From NCBI GenBank assembly GCA_947095535.1, contig OX352774.1, positions 263,349,843-263,413,842 of the forward strand: DNA of 64,000 nt. The letters are read 5' to 3'. Below the pieces are notes generated by a model. It saw nothing but the letters and a program-made list of their open reading frames with translations. It did not search any database and had not been told where the DNA came from. Every line of letters begins with the position of its first letter. Positions within the stretch are counted from its first letter, which is position 1. Shown here in pieces: positions 1-9,982 of this stretch. The DNA comes from Poecilobothrus nobilitatus. Its lineage: Eukaryota > Arthropoda > Insecta > Diptera > Dolichopodidae. A program made the position numbers and the translations under genes.

Positions 1-544
1 TGTACTTTCATTTCTTAACTGATAATGATTTTCGCTGTAATATAAGTTTGAAATAGATTGTAATGTTTGTTTGCGCTTAATTATCCCATCTTGAGACAAG
101 AGGACGAGCGTATCTTATAAACGAATATAATAATGATGAGCTTACAAGTTTTTTTTTTTTTTGATGTTTGATGGCAGGAGAAGTATGGTCCTAAAATAAA
201 AAAAACATACCTCCTCTCCTTTTTTTTTGATTTTTGTAATCTTATCCTAACTTCCGCATCTAAAAAGAAATTTTCAATTGAAATGCAGTAGTATAAAATT
301 AAAAATTCTTGTTATTTTTGTTGTTATGATTTTAATCCTTAAGGATGTCAATGTGTTTTGACTTGTTCTTCTTGGTAATAAAAGAAAAAAACAAAAAAAA
401 AAAGAGTAAAAAATGTAATTTAAAATGAAGTCTTGAATTTCTTTATAGCTTTTTTTTGTTTTTATTTTTTTCATGATAAATCGACTAACCGGTTTTATTT
501 TTATTTTTCATCTAATGATTATAATGATGATTTTGGAGATAATG
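1..544. other. AT-rich DNA, no gene seen
   Basis: Poly-T and poly-A tracts dominate. The only long frame, on the minus strand at 274-474, is Lys/Phe-rich low complexity without splice context, and I do not consider it a gene. Confidence 0.6.
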
Positions 545-1206
545 GGAAAACAAGGTAATATGAAGAACTAAATATTTTTAAAGCGGCACATTTAGAAAAG
601 GTCTTACGGCTGTTTTTGCTTCAAATTATATAATTTTATTTTTAGAATATCGTATGTAAGAAAATTCTTTCTTTGTAAGTTATATTGGAGTTTCAATTTT
701 TATGCCTAACTTACCACTACATATACAATATGTATGTGTTCAAATTAGAAATAGAGGTGTTATAGATCTTTCTCCTAAAAATATTCGTCTCAATTTGAAG
801 GTTCTAGCTAAAAATTTTCTGGACGTTTGAAAAAACCAAAATACGTTTTCATATAACGGTAATTTCAAAAACTTATTTTATAATTTTAATATTGCGTTGA
901 GTTTAAAAAGTTTCCTTTTGTTTGGGATTTTTAGATTGAAAAAATGTTAATCAGAAGATAAGATATACACTTTTGAAAATAGGGTTTTTTTCCAACTTTG
1001 AGGTCTTCAACTTCCTAATAGGTATATGGCTACATAAAAATGTTATTCTACAATATTAATTTTTTGAAGAGATCAATCTTAGATTAAAATTTCATTGTTA
1101 CATCTTGAAGGGTGTGGAAGCTTTGTAAACAGGCGTATATGGACGGACAAAGTAAAACTAATAAACAAATTTTTTTTTTTCAAGTTTTTGAAAAATATGC
1201 TCTTTT
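545..1206 (-). mobile_element. Family A dispersed element, near full length
   Basis: Read on the minus strand it starts with AGCATATTTTTCAA, then TTAGTTTTACTTTGTCCGTC, a 'CTTCCACACC' segment, a 'TTACCGTTATATGAAAAC' block and a right end with AAATGTGCCGCTTTAAAAA followed by TTACCTTGTTTT. The same order of blocks is seen at 7313, 8683, 27712, 34338 and 40729. At about 660 bp it matches the copies at 34338 and 40729 in length. It has no coding capacity, so it must be non-autonomous. The outer AGCACATTTTT and AAAATGTGCnCnTTTAAAAA motifs form short inverted termini. Confidence 0.7.
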
Positions 1207-2960
1207 AGCGAATTATAAAAAGAATTTTAAAGACTAAAAAAAATTAAAAGAATTTTTTTTTATTTTCCATTCAAGTAAGCTTAAAATTAGCTTAAAGCTG
1301 TTTATATTAAAGAACAAAAAGAAAAAGATGTAAAATGTCCTAAAGGGGGCATCCAAAGAATATTTATTTTGCTTTCCTTTGTTCTTTAAAATTTTTAATA
1401 AGGAAAGGTAATTTTTTCTCTAAGACAGAATAAAAAAATATTCATCATAAGCTGATGTCCTAAAATTTGAAGTACAGTTTTTTTTTATTTCTTTGTTTTT
1501 TAAGCTTTTGAATTGGTTTCGTGCAAAAAAACAAAAACAGGATATTGACACTAATGTTGAAATGTTTTAATATACCTACTCGTATTTAGAAAATCAGTTT
1601 TTAACTTTTTTATAACAATTATTTGAAATTTTTGTTGTTGATTTGTAAAAATGAAAATGAATAGGAATGGAAATATAATAAAATATGCTGAAATATACAT
1701 TTTAATAACTTTATGATATGATCTTAAAGAGGTAAAACGCTTTAAAAAAATTTATAGATAGTTCTTTTTAAAAGGATTGTAAGAAATATTTGTAGAAAAT
1801 GTTAACGGCTTTTTAATTTCAAAAATTTTATCATTTGACAAGAGTGTTTGGAAGATTAATACAAAAGAATTCCAAAATAAGTATAGTCAAAATAAAAATA
1901 ACTGAAAATGAAAATTCGGACATCTTCTAATAAAAAAAATTACATAACCGGGAAACAATTAAAAAAAGATAAAAATCAGGTCCAGATGTTCTTATTGTAT
2001 ATACACATCTATAAAAATTCGCTACAAAAAACTCTTTGTGAACTAGTTTGTTGCCTTAGTTTCAAGAATAACTCCCTATTTTTAGAATTCAGATAATTCA
2101 GATAATTATATAGTTTGAATTAAAGCAAATAGCTTTTGCTTAAAAAAAACGAATAATCTTTTGAGCAACGATTTTTCAGCTAAAGCTTTAAAAGCTGAAA
2201 AATTTTAAGCTTTATCTAATAAATTGAGTAGAAATAGAGTGCTTTAATTTTCTAATAAAATATACAATATAGCCCAAGTTCGGTCTTAAATATTTTTTCA
2301 TTGTATTTAATAGTTCGAAACAAACCAAAACTTGTTTCATAAGTCAGGCTCTATCGTTTACGATTTTCGAGTTTAATGGGATTTTCTACGTTTTTTTAAT
2401 GAATTATATTTTATTGTGACCATAGGAAATTTATTATATATGTATATGTGATTTAGTTATAATTTTTCTTAGAATAGTATGAATAGTGTTACAAACTTTT
2501 GTTCGTTGTACTCATTCTTTTTGATTATATCCCACCAGGGTCGCTTGGAAAACGATGAAAAATTTCTAACCAAAGTAGTAGTTAACCATATCATAATTTC
2601 ATCCATCACATAATTTTCAGTTAATCTATCAAGAAATTTATTCTACAGAACTTAATCTTTTCCGATATAATTTCAGTGCACGATAATTATAATAATAAAA
2701 GCAGCCATTTTTCACACCGATTACTAAACAAATGGTTATTTTAAGATTACTATCTTGAAATATTTCAAGCTTATGTGTTATATTTTTAGTCTACACTATT
2801 TTTTATTCGATTAAATTATATTCAAATAAATTAAATTTAAGTTTCAAGATTTAATTTCCTTTTTGAGTATATAGGGCCCAACGAGCCGAACATATGAAGT
2901 TGCCAACAATTTACTATGTTTTCTTTAAACTTTTTATATTTTGTTTTAATTTGATTATCA
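1207..2960. other. AT-rich DNA, no gene seen
   Basis: No splice-flanked or compositionally distinct open frame is visible. If the minus-strand exon at 3107-3479 is real, this is the beginning of its downstream intron. It contains one small hairpin (2171-2203). Confidence 0.55.
2171..2203. repeat. Short perfect inverted repeat
   Basis: ATTTTTCAGCT at 2171-2181 is the exact reverse complement of AGCTGAAAAAT at 2193-2203. The 11-nt loop is itself built around AAAGCTTT. In such AT-rich DNA this may be chance. Confidence 0.5.
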
Positions 2961-3106
2961 CTAACCAATAATTAAAGTTTTTATAATAAAAAAAATTACA
3001 ACATAAGTTTCTGAAACAGTTTCAGTGGTCCTGATCAGATTACAGTTTTTATTACAAAATATAAATATTCTAAAAAGGCACAACAGGAAATAAAAAATAA
3101 ACTTAC

Positions 3107-3479
3107 CTGGTTGAATATTTCCTAAAGTACCGTCTATCAGGATTAAAAAAGCTACTAATATTCCTAAAGAGCGAATTGAATTCAATAAACTATATTCCTT
3201 ATTATTATATATTGATGGATGTGCTTTATAATCTATTGTATGTGATTTATCTACAATTGTTGTTGTTATATTATTTGATTTAATTTTCTCTTTTTTATTT
3301 TTATTTATTGTATTTATATTATTATTTATATTATTATTATTATTACTATTATTACTATTTTTACTATTACTATTATTATTATAACAATTTTTTGAAAATA
3401 TTGTTCTTGTGGCGAACGATCGCGACCGGCTTAATGCCTGACACCACCGGTAAGACCCAGGGTCCGCACACACGCCCAT
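3107..3479 (-). CDS. Probable first coding exon of a secreted or membrane protein (partial)
   Basis: I do not recognise the gene. The exon encodes 124 complete residues. Residues 1-29 are basic and Ser/Arg-rich with high GC. Residues 31-70 are almost pure Asn/Ser/Ile/Lys, encoded by an AAT-type repeat. Residues 71-100 are mixed. Residues 101-120 form a hydrophobic stretch (core GILVAFLILI) ending DGTLG-NIQP, which looks like a signal peptide or signal anchor with possible cleavage after the Gly. The frame runs into a strong donor, CCAG/GTAAGTTT (GTAAGT at 3101-3106), leaving phase 1. That phase is typical after signal-peptide exons of extracellular mosaic proteins (established pattern; its use here is inference). 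The ATG at 3479 is the only Met in the frame. GC-rich sequence at 3405-3536 and a T-run plus CTAG acceptor at 3537-3550 support a spliced transcript. Downstream exons would lie left of the window. Alternatives are a non-coding 5' exon, or a start from a non-AUG codon. Confidence 0.5.
3304..3392 (-). repeat. AAT/AGT trinucleotide repeat inside the coding exon
   Basis: Interrupted AAT, AGT and AAA triplets on the minus strand encode the Asn/Ser-rich run of the exon described above. The interruptions stay in frame. Triplet slippage would change protein length without breaking the frame. Confidence 0.75.
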
Positions 3480-3536
3480 GCCTCTGGTCCCATAGTCAAT
3501 GCCGCTAACGGATCGTCGTCATTGTAGCGGCGTCAC
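3480..3536 (-). other. 5' UTR portion of the same exon with splice acceptor
   Basis: On the minus strand a run of ten T is followed by CTAG, and the exon would begin at 3536 with GTGACGCC. All three entering frames hit a stop quickly: TGA at codon 6, TGA at once, or TAG after nine residues. This stretch is therefore best read as 5' UTR, implying at least one non-coding exon upstream, at higher coordinates. The segment is strikingly GC-rich for this window. GCCGCTA at 3501-3507 and TAGCGGC at 3525-3531 could pair as a small hairpin. Confidence 0.4.
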
Positions 3537-5420
3537 CTAGAAAAAAAAAATAAAAAAAACTGATTAATATTGAAATAAATTTTTTTTTAATAATATTAAA
3601 ATTTATCTTAAAAAAATACTTTTTAATTTTATATTAACATTTTATTATGTTTGTGATGATTGATTAAGATGATTGAAAAAAAGTGTCAAAACTATGAAAA
3701 CAACAAACAGAATATAACAACGATGCTAAGTTTTACTAAAATTACATTTATCTGAAAATATGGATGTTAAGTAGGGCATTTCATAAGGAGAAATGATTCT
3801 AAACAAAATACTGACCATAGGTACAAGATACCAAAGGTACTAAGTTATAGTTTATTTTGTTCAACAGCATTAATATAATATATAATAAATATGTGTATAA
3901 AATAGTTTATGCAAAGTTAGCCGAAATCTAATTTACAAAATATCATTTTACCAGACATGTTTTGAAAAAAGGGACATGTTTGCAACTTTCCATTTTGTAA
4001 TAATGAGACGCTATACACAAAAAGATATTTCACATACATATACATATATATATTATCCATAATTATATCATATCTGAAAAAAAATTTATAACCCTACTAT
4101 GCTTGTAACCAACTCTAAAATTTTCTTAACTAATTTCTTTTGTATTTTTTAAAATTATTTCAATTCATTTTACTTCAAGTGATGACTTTTCAAGTCCTAA
4201 GGAAAACAAAAATAATTTCAAAATATCTCAAATTTTTAACTACAGTCAAAATATCCAAAAAAAAAAAAATAAAATAAAAATCTTTTGTTTTTGGTTTTTA
4301 ACAAAAAGAAAAAATAAGATTATTTTTTTTTAAACAAATTAATTTATAAATACAAAATGACAGATACCAATAACCAAATTGGTAAATGAAAAACAGAAAA
4401 CCTTCAAAAAAAACTTTAAAAATTTAATAAATATTTCATCGTTTCTTTCCTCCTTCTAAAAATTTTGATTAGTAGTTTTTGATCATAAATTATATTATAT
4501 TTTTATTCCAAGCAAACTGTAAATTGCAAAAACCAAAACCAAATTAACAAAAAACAAAAAGAAAAAACTAGTAATAGGCTATAATCCTTAATATTCCAAG
4601 TTCATTCATACAAGCAGGATGAAGCTGTGTGTGGAGAAATGATTGGATATTTAAAAAATTTTAAAAAAATACGAAAACTTTTCTTAATATGCCTTAAAAC
4701 TTTTGCAATATTTTCGCCATTAACAAAATTAACACAGAAAATGAGTAAAAAAAAACCAAAAAGAAAATAGAAAAGTACAAGAAGACTTCAACCATATAAA
4801 AAAGGATAGAAATTAAAAAAAAAAAAAAAAAATGGTAGAAAATTTCCATCGTAAATAATTTTAAACGATAAGACGTAATCTAAAGTTTTTTTTTTAAAAA
4901 AACTTTATAATGGCTTTTGTTTTATATCTATATAACAAATAAGTACATACTGTTATGTATGTATTTGTACATTTAAATACAGTTGAATTCATAACAATAG
5001 AAATGATCTTAAACAATTAAATAATTTTAGAACACAGGATCGTGTTTTTTAAGTTTTGGAAAACTAAGATTTAATTTTTTGAAAAATTTATCTCAAAATA
5101 TTAATGCGCCATCTACCACTTAAATGAAAATATACATATATTAATTCATTCATTATTTATATATTTTTTTCTATATTTGTCAGTTTCCTTTTAATCGAAC
5201 CGAATAATTAATTTTAACCGAACCGACTATGCAGTAATTTCTTGTCAACTTTAGAGGTTGACAAATATTCATTAGATAGTCAAGTCAATAAAAATGTGAT
5301 TTTCAGAATAAAATTTTTGTTTTTATATTTGGTTCTATAAAATTATAAAAGTATAGAAAATTGTTAATTATTTACATGTTTACATTACCATTTGCTATAA
5401 GTACCCTTAAAAGAAATTGA

Positions 5421-5474
5421 TATGATAAACCCCCTGTAGATTTTTTAAATAAATTTTGTTAGATTGAGTCTTCA
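5421..5474 (+). repeat. 54-bp direct repeat, copy 1
   Basis: The block begins TATGATAAAC, continues with CCTGTAGATTTTTTAAAT and ends GATTGAGTCTTC. It recurs almost unchanged at 6348-6402, about 927 bp downstream, and the sequences on either side differ. Confidence 0.8.
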
Positions 5475-5517
5475 ATATTCATTAAATTTTTAATTTTTTT
5501 TTCTTGCAAACAAGTAC

Positions 5518-5521
<4 letters not shown>

Positions 5522-5553
<32 letters not shown>
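5522..5553. repeat. TA dinucleotide microsatellite
   Basis: An uninterrupted TA run of about 30 bp. Similar TA runs occur at 16427-16455, 21121-21143 and 21668-21687. Confidence 0.9.
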
Positions 5554-5558
<5 letters not shown>

Positions 5559-6347
5559 GTAATATAAAGAATATACAAAAATAAAATCTAAAAAGTTTTT
5601 CTTCAAAAAAAAAAAAAAATAAAAATATTTGCAGTTTTCCATATCATTTTCCACTTTATGTTTTAGTTCTCATTTCTTGTCCCTCTCTCTCTCTCTCTTT
5701 TTATTATCTTGCAATTTATTTTTATTAAAACACTTTACAGTTAAACTGATGTTTCATTTTCTTTTTTCGTCCAGCATTTTTAAAATTTCACTGAAAAGTG
5801 AGAAGGACAATAGATAAAGAAAGAGTTATACATAAACCTTCAATGAAATTTGAATGGAATGGCAAAAAAAATTGACAGTTGACAGTTTTAAACTCATGGA
5901 ATTATAATGATAGTGGTTTTTGTTTCTTTTAATAAAATAATTTTATTTAAAGAATTTTTGAAAAAATTCTAGAGTAAAATTCTACTAAATAAAAGCGAAG
6001 AAATGAGCCGAGATAAAGAATAATATAATATTTACGATTAAATTAAGTTAAAATTTTTAAATTTGTTAAAGTATTCATAACATTTTTTTTATCAATGATT
6101 TAATTTTTATTTTTATTTTTATTATAAGTTTAATTAATTGAAAATATTTTCGAATGAGTTCAAAATTACTTGTTTTTACTTTTTTAAAATTACTTAACGA
6201 TAAATCTTTTGATTTGTATGTATATAAATAACTCTCTAATGTATTATGTATGAACTTTTACTCTGCAATAAGTTTTGTTAGAACTGGAATCATAGGTCCC
6301 AGCGCTAAATGAAAACAAAATACAAAAAAATTCCAATTCCAAATTAG

Positions 6348-6402
6348 TATGATAAAACTCCTGTAGATTTTTTAAATAAATTTTGTTAGATTGAGTCTTC
6401 AT
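6348..6402 (+). repeat. 54-bp direct repeat, copy 2
   Basis: Matches 5421-5474 apart from a few substitutions (CCCC versus ACTC near its start). The high identity of an isolated block suggests a recent local duplication or a short repeat family with only two members here. Confidence 0.8.
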
Positions 6403-7312
6403 TTCGTGTTTGGATTTCATTCGAGATTCTTATGTGTGATAACTTAAGCAAATGCTGAATGTAAGCTCAAATAAATAAATGAACATACTGTTTGTACTAT
6501 AATGTTATGTATTCAGAAAAGTTTAATAGAATTTATGTTACATAAAACTTTTGCAGAAGCTGCAAAGATAAAAAGAAAGAAGAATCAATGTTTTACCTTT
6601 TGTGCGAATGTGGGCTTTTGCTCTATGAAGAATATTTCTAGAAAAATTCTTCTTAAATATCGTTTTCGATTTGTAGGAGGTGGACTTAATTGATTTACAA
6701 TGCTTTGTAATAATGTTCTCACACTTTATTTAGGAGGAAAACTTATCTAGATCATCAAAAAGTTTATTTAGATCACTCTTCATTGCCCTAAGTGTGCATC
6801 TGCTACCCCTTTCTACTTACGTATTTACATAATCTTTTATAATACTACAGTCAAATAATCAATGCACGCTAGTTAAAAAAGCAATAATCCAAAAAATTAA
6901 GGTTCAAACAAATTTAAATTACACAGATTTTGTGGATGATTTTTAAGACATTTTGTATAAGAAATTCAATGTTGATTTTAAATTTTTTATGATTTTTAAT
7001 TTGCAATATGTCCCAGTTAGCTTTGATTTTACAATGTAGTAGACTAAGAATGCACCAACAAATATAAAACATAGTACCTGATTATTAATATTAGCCTGAT
7101 TGATAATATTAGCTTTTCTGAACTGTTAGTTTTTTCTGTAAATAAAGATTTGGTTAGATTTATATTATTTTGTGCCAGACATCATTACAAATCCATTTAG
7201 TTTATGGATTCTGTACTTAAAATATTATTAAAGTAAACAATTTTAATTCTTAGATATTAAAACTATATAAATTAAATAGTTATATATAGTACTATATAAA
7301 TAAAAAGTTTCT

Positions 7313-7735
7313 TCTTTTTAGCACATTTTTCAAAAAAAATATTGAAACATTTACTTGTTAGTTTTACTCTTTCCGTCTGTTTACAAAATATCCTTCTCTA
7401 CACCATTTAATATAGAGGAATTGAATGTTGGATAGGTCTTATTAAAACTTTAATATAATATTAAAGAACACTGTGTTTATGTAGCTCCACTTAAAATATA
7501 GGAAATCTCTATTTTATTTGAATATTCTATACTTTTAAACACCTATAACTTAGGACCTGCGTGGATTTTTCGTAATTAATCATAAAAATTAAATCTCAAA
7601 TATATTATTCTGGTTACGTTATATACATATATATCTCGGCTTTCGGCAAAAAAAGTTACAATTCTTTTCTTTTTATTATCTTTTAGAAAATGTGTACCTT
7701 TAAAAACCTTATTTTTTACATAATAACTTGTTTTT
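7313..7735 (+). mobile_element. Family A dispersed element, internally deleted
   Basis: Starts TTTTTAGCACATTTTTC, then GTTAGTTTTACTCTTTCC and a short remnant of the GTCY-type run, and ends AAAATGTGTACCTTTAAAAA followed by TAACTTGTTTTT. Both ends are kept, but the body is about 230 bp shorter than the 650-bp copies. It is non-coding and 950 bp upstream of another copy in the same orientation. Confidence 0.75.
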
Positions 7736-8682
7736 GATTTTATTTCAAATCAAATTTATTATTGTTGTTGACAAAAATGTTTTCATTGTATAAATCATTC
7801 AATTTTTTGTAATATATAGTATAATTCATATCAGAATGCCGAATTAAAGGAAAAAAGATAGAAAAGAAAATTCATATAACTATATACATATATACTTACA
7901 ACTTATGAACATAAATACAAAAAACTTTAAAAAATAATCAATAAGATTTTATAGTAGAGAAATTTCATGATTTATTAGAATTATAACAATTGTAATTAAT
8001 CATTAAAATATATATTTAATAAGAAAAGATAATAATTTTATAAATGAAAAATTATTTTACAAGCAATTAATTTAAAATTTTGATTAATTAAATTTTCAAA
8101 GCAGAAATCCTTAAGTTTAAAATTTTTCTTTTTTTTTTTTTTGAAATATTTGACTTTTTACAGTTGAATTAATTTAATACTAAACAAAATGGCCTATTTA
8201 TTTGTAAATAAAAATACATATAATACAATATAATAATAACTTCAAAAATAATTCCTCGAAGATGTCAGTTTGTCGTCTACAAATCTGTTTCTTATAGTCT
8301 AATTGAAATTATTGGTTTATAGTTACAAAAAAAAAACAAGCCATAAAAGTTTTCTAATTATCTGTTGTATCCTAATTTTATTCAGTTGAATTTGTTAACC
8401 GCCTTGTTCATGGCATTTTGTCATCTTTTTAATAATTTGTACAATTTAAATCTCATAAACTTGAAAATGAAAAAAATGTAATAAAAAAAAACCTTAAATA
8501 TGGACTTAGAACATTTTTTTTTACTAAACATATTTTTTCCTTTGTATTTATTTTAATTATAAATTTTTAACAGTACTTCCACTTTCACTTTTTTAACAGT
8601 TAATTGACAAGTTCATTTTATAATCATTGGTTCATATACATTGAAAAGTGCAAATTAATGTAATATTTAAAAAATATATCCG
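7736..8682. other. AT-rich spacer between two family A copies
   Basis: No gene, tRNA or strong repeat is visible. A 14-T run lies near 8130. Confidence 0.55.
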
Positions 8683-9982
8683 TTTTTAGCACATTTCCAA
8701 AAAAATTTTGAAAAAATGTGCTTATTAGTTTCACTCTGTCCGTCCGTCCGTCTGTTTACAAAACTTCTACACCGTTAAAGATAGAGAAAAAAAATTTTAA
8801 CCATAGGTAGGTCTCATAAAAAAAATAATTTTGTGGAACAACTTTTTCATGTAGCCCCCCCCATTACGGAGCTACAGCCCCTCAAACTTTGAAAAAGCCC
8901 TATTTTTAAATGCATATATCTTATGTTCTGCTTAAGATTTTTTCAATCTGAAAACGTCATTCGACAGGTATTTCTTTTATCTTTCTAAATTAATATCAAA
9001 ATTATACAATTTTTTTAAATTTAGTATTTAAATTTACCGTTATGTGAAAACCAAATTTTGCATGATTTTTCTACTTTCATAACTCCGGCACGCTTCTAGA
9101 TAGAAGCTTCAAATTTTGAGGCAAGAAAGAACTTTTAGAATTAGTATAAGTTTGCTCAGAAAATTTTTTCGGACCACCCCCTGTTTATGAGCTATTAGGG
9201 CTTAAAAATTGAAAATTTGCTATTTTTAAACACCTGTAACTTAGGAACCTGTACACATTTTACTTCTGCAAGATATAAAAATTAAAGCTACAATAATATA
9301 TTTTTACGTGTGTTAAAGGTTTATTTTAATTATAAAGGGTTCCAAAGTTGTCGCTCTTCAAAATTGCGAAAAAGCCCCATTTTCAGATGTATATATCTCG
9401 GGCTCTGCGTAATAATTTTGCAATCTAAAACCGGCAGAAGATCGAAAATTTTATTATCTATATAAAACAATATCAAAATTATGTGATATTTTGTAATTTA
9501 CTATTTAAATTTACCGTTATGTGTAAACCACATTTTGCATGAAATTTCTTTTTTCATAACTCCGGCACCCTTTTAGATAGGAACCTGAAATTTTGAGACA
9601 AGAAAGAACTTTTAGAATTAGTATAAGTTTCCTCAGAAAATTTTTTGGTAACACCCCCTCTTTAAGAGTTATTACGCCTCAAAAATTGAAAATTTGCTAT
9701 TTTTAGACACCTGTAACTTAGGCACCTGTACAAATTTTTCTTCGGCAAGACATAAAAATTAAAGCTTCAATAATATATTTTTACGTGTGTTAACGGCTTT
9801 TCTTAGTTATATAGGATTCCGGACTTACGGCCTCTCAAAATTTCAAAAATGTCCTATTTTCACATTTTTACTTACATGAAATTTTCAAATTTTTGTGTAA
9901 GGCACACTTCTAAACAGTTTGTATTGAGTTTTGGAAATGTGCGCTTTTAAAAACCGTTGGTTTACATTCTACCTTGTTTATC
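8683..9982 (+). mobile_element. Family A dispersed element, expanded copy
   Basis: Begins TTTTTAGCACATTTCC, then TTAGTTTCACTCTGTCCGTC with a GTCC/GTCT run and CTTCTACACCGTT, a conserved block around TTACGGAGCTACAG, and TTACCGTTATGTGAAAACC. It ends ATGTGCGCTTTTAAAAACCG then TTTACATTCTACC. It is twice the usual length because an internal segment of about 477 bp is present in tandem (see 8891-9845). It has no open frame of note and is non-autonomous. The GTCY run resembles dipteran mini-me / DINE-1 type elements (established description, assignment inferred). Confidence 0.8.
8891..9845 (+). repeat. 477-bp internal tandem duplication in family A element
   Basis: The phrase GAAAAAGCCC at 8891 recurs at 9368, and a third partial start is at 9844. 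Within each unit the order is the same: a 'TTACCGTTATGTG' block, a 'CATAACTCCGGCAC' block, 'AAGAAAGAACTTTTAGAATT', 'CACCTGTAACTTAGG' and 'TATTTTTACGTGTGTTAA'. Other copies (34338, 40729) have a single unit. Confidence 0.85.

Larger units (their letters stand above)
3541..7312. other. AT-rich intergenic or intronic DNA, no gene seen
   Basis: If the exon at 3107-3536 is correct, this is intron upstream of it. It holds a TA microsatellite (5522-5553), a CT-rich patch near 5682-5698 and a repeated 54-bp block (5421 and 6348). The small frames at 5629-5817 and 6502-6693 have no splice or homology support. Confidence 0.5.

Noticed and set aside
3308..3508. 66-codon plus frame with poly-Tyr
   Set aside because: Shadow of the AAT repeat and the GC-rich head of the minus-strand exon.
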